Shown piece by piece: positions 62,375-64,000 of a stretch of 64,000 nt of DNA (its first letter is position 1; every line of letters begins with the position of its first letter). Under the pieces are notes generated by a model. That model had not been told where the DNA came from, searched no databases, and saw nothing but the letters and a program-made list of their open reading frames with translations. The stretch comes from an uncultured Winogradskyella sp. (GTDB taxonomy: Bacteria > Bacteroidota > Bacteroidia > Flavobacteriales > Flavobacteriaceae): positions 1 to 64,000 of the forward strand of contig NZ_CALGNH010000001.1 of assembly GCF_937958655.1 (NCBI RefSeq), read 5' to 3'. Both the position numbers and the translations under genes were made by a program.

Positions 62375-62453
62375 TTTGTAATTATTGCTTAGACAATAAT
62401 CTAAATCTTAAAAAGATTTCCGCTTCTTAAGGAAACAAAAAATAAATTTTTCG

Positions 62454-62780
62454 ATGAGTGAAACAACTATAGACACCAATATTCTAGGAGACAAAATTGT
62501 AAGAGTTTTAAAAACCATTTACGATCCTGAAATTCCTGTTGATATATACGAGCTAGGCCTTATTTACGATGTTTTTGTAAACGAAGATTACGATGTTAAA
62601 ATTTTAATGACACTAACCACACCAAACTGCCCAGTTGCAGAAACATTGCCGTTAGAAGTTGAAGAAAAAGTAAAGTCCTTAAATGATGTTAAGGATGCTG
62701 AAGTAGAAATAACTTTTGATCCTCCTTGGTCTCAGGATTTAATGAGTGAAGAGGCAAAATTAGAATTAGGAATGCTTTAG
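62454..62780 (+). CDS. DUF59/MIP18-family iron-sulphur assembly factor (SufT-like)
   Basis: 108 residues. KTIYDPEIPVDIYELGLIYD is the DUF59 hallmark, MTLTTPNCPVAETLP has the conserved Cys59, and ITFDPPWSQDLMSEEAKLEL closes the domain. It helps deliver or mature Fe-S clusters. A small hairpin (TTTCCGCTTCTTAAGGAAA) lies shortly upstream. The DUF2480 gene begins 2 bases after its stop. Confidence 0.92.
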   Translation: MSETTIDTNILGDKIVRVLKTIYDPEIPVDIYELGLIYDVFVNEDYDVKILMTLTTPNCPVAETLPLEVEEKVKSLNDVKDAEVEITFDPPWSQDLMSEEAKLELGML

Positions 62781-62782
62781 CT

Positions 62783-63289
62783 ATGGCTGAAGAAATAATA
62801 AATAGAGTAGCCAAAAGTAATCTAAAAGTCATTGACTTAGAGGATTATTATCCCAATGGAGATCGTGTGCTTTTTGATATTAAAGACTGGCTGTTTGAAG
62901 GCTTAGTACTTAGAGAAAAAGAATTTAGAGCTTTTGTGTCTCACCAAGATTGGTCAAAATTTAAGGATACTTATGTGGCGTTATATTGTTCAACAGACGC
63001 TATTATACCAGATTGGGCTTTTATGCTCATTGCAACCCAACTCCAAGACCTTTCAAAACTTACTGTTATTGGCTCTCTTGAGCATTTAGAGTCTATAATT
63101 TACACTTCAATTATTAATAACCTAGATGTGTCAACATACAAGGATAGACCTGTAATTATTAAAGGATGTTCTCATAAACCCGTGCCAACAAATGCGCTTG
63201 TATTACTTACCCAGAAACTAAAACCAGTGGCTAAATCTATTATGTTTGGCGAAGCATGTTCTGCAGTACCTATATTTAAAAGAAAATAA
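62783..63289 (+). CDS. DUF2480 family protein
   Basis: 168 residues, cytoplasmic. VIDLEDYYPNGDRVLFDIKD, LREKEFRAFVSHQDWSKFKD, VALYCSTDAIIPDWAFMLIA and GCSHKPVPTNALVLL match DUF2480, a Bacteroidota-specific family regularly found at the end of the suf locus. It has conserved Cys residues (YCST, KGCSHK, EACS). No biochemical role is known to me; its constant position next to the DUF59 gene suggests an accessory Fe-S function. Confidence 0.88.
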   Translation: MAEEIINRVAKSNLKVIDLEDYYPNGDRVLFDIKDWLFEGLVLREKEFRAFVSHQDWSKFKDTYVALYCSTDAIIPDWAFMLIATQLQDLSKLTVIGSLEHLESIIYTSIINNLDVSTYKDRPVIIKGCSHKPVPTNALVLLTQKLKPVAKSIMFGEACSAVPIFKRK

Positions 63290-63355
63290 TGTGACTTTTC
63301 TTATTTTTTAAGGTCTTAATAGTAATACGTTTTTTATAGAAAATTATTATTAACC

Positions 63356-63363
63356 TATATTTG
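63356..63363 (+). promoter_or_regulatory. Promoter -7 box TATATTTG
   Basis: Exact TAnnTTTG, 40 bases before the ATG at 63404. No TTG at good spacing. Confidence 0.5.
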
Positions 63364-63403
63364 TAAACTAATAACTATAACGATTTACTAAAATTAATTT
63401 ATT

Positions 63404-64000
63404 ATGAACAAAAAATTACTTTTATCCGTATTCTTAATGTTTAGCCTAGCGATTAGTTTTGCGCAGACTAAAGAGGAATTAGAATCTCAAAAAGCTGAAA
63501 AACAGGCTGAAGCCGATAAATATCAGGCTGAGGCTAATGCTTTGCAAGCAAAAATAGATGCATTACCAGGTTGGAGAAAAGGTGCTTTTGGTACAATAGG
63601 TGGAAGCCTTTCTAATTTTAACAACTGGTTTGCTCAAGGTACACCTAATAACACCTCTGGTAATATAGGCGCAACCTTAAATGCCTTTGCTAATAAAGTA
63701 GAAGACAAATACTTTTGGAATAATTCCTTAAATTTAAATTTAGCGTGGGTAAAGCTAGACGATAAAGATAATGGTACAGATGACGATAGCGATTTTAACC
63801 CAACTACAGATGTATTTAACATAAGTTCATTATACGGTAGAAGGTTAAGTGATAAATGGGCTGTTTCTGGTTTAGGTGAATATAGAACTACCTTATTAGA
63901 TAACTTCAACGATCCAGGATATCTTGATCTTGGTGTTGGAGCAACATGGACACCAATAGAAAATTTATTTGTTGTTATACACCCATTAAACTACAACTTT
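63404..64000 (+). CDS. DUF3078 outer-membrane beta-barrel protein (3' end missing)
   Basis: 199 codons are visible and the frame is still open at the window edge. A signal peptide (SLAISFAQ) is followed by a short coiled coil (KEELESQKAEKQAEADKYQA, about 22-52) and then beta-strand-rich sequence with alternating aromatic residues (GTIGGSLSNFNNWFAQGTPN, WNNSLNLNLAWVKL). This matches the DUF3078 family of Bacteroidota barrel proteins. It has its own promoter and is not part of the suf operon. Function unknown. Confidence 0.85.
   Translation, partial: MNKKLLLSVFLMFSLAISFAQTKEELESQKAEKQAEADKYQAEANALQAKIDALPGWRKGAFGTIGGSLSNFNNWFAQGTPNNTSGNIGATLNAFANKVEDKYFWNNSLNLNLAWVKLDDKDNGTDDDSDFNPTTDVFNISSLYGRRLSDKWAVSGLGEYRTTLLDNFNDPGYLDLGVGATWTPIENLFVVIHPLNYNF

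Overview
The window comes from a low-GC marine-type member of the Flavobacteriaceae (phylum Bacteroidota). The signs are type IX secretion sorting domains of both type A (49411-50856) and type B (7988-10453), many lipoproteins with short signal peptides, a TonB receptor paired with a DUF5689 lipoprotein, a three-subunit sdhCAB operon, the Bacteroidota SUF cluster ending in DUF59 and DUF2480 genes, almost no Shine-Dalgarno sequences, and repeated promoter -7 boxes of the form TAnnTTTG. The genus cannot be fixed from this sequence alone. No rRNA, tRNA, CRISPR array, transposase or integrase was seen.

Layout. 1-13 kb: end of an isoaspartyl peptidase, a very large thioester alpha-2-macroglobulin lipoprotein, an SH3 protein, a decayed monooxygenase fragment, a repeat-rich T9SS type B surface protein, and penicillin-binding protein 1C, the usual partner of the macroglobulin. 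13-21 kb: a membrane protein, a secreted nuclease-like EEP enzyme divergent from a TonB receptor and DUF5689 lipoprotein, a cysteine-rich heavy-metal lipoprotein and an EamA transporter. 21-28.7 kb: an M16 peptidase pair, L21 (with an added helix-hairpin-helix domain) and L27, a membrane-anchored MutS-like ATPase and an M28 peptidase. 28.9-37.3 kb: sdhCAB with one extra membrane gene, a BNR-repeat secreted protein and aminopeptidase P.

37.3-42.4 kb is the most mobile-looking part. It holds a convergent, overlapping Eco47II-like restriction enzyme and an HTH-fused cytosine methyltransferase, a remnant of a second (EcoRII-C-like) restriction enzyme joined directly to a remnant of a Dam methyltransferase, a third shorter dam remnant, a DUF4143 ATPase behind a 33-bp tandem repeat, and one intact Dam-type gene. 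42.6-48 kb: BrnQ, a serine hydrolase, an alpha/beta hydrolase, two tiny zinc-ribbon paralogues and ThiL.

48-54.1 kb is a compact one-strand cluster: two choice-of-anchor B proteins (one lipid-anchored, one T9SS-secreted), a seven-repeat propeller lipoprotein, an MbnP-like protein and an MbnH-like di-heme enzyme, probably concerned with copper or extracellular redox chemistry. A third zinc-ribbon paralogue follows. 54.5-63.3 kb is the SUF iron-sulphur assembly locus (sufA, B, lipoprotein, C, D, S, META lipoprotein, E, DUF59, DUF2480). The window ends inside a DUF3078 outer-membrane protein gene.

Several families of intergenic palindromes are scattered throughout; one copy has apparently become in-frame coding sequence near the end of the macroglobulin gene.
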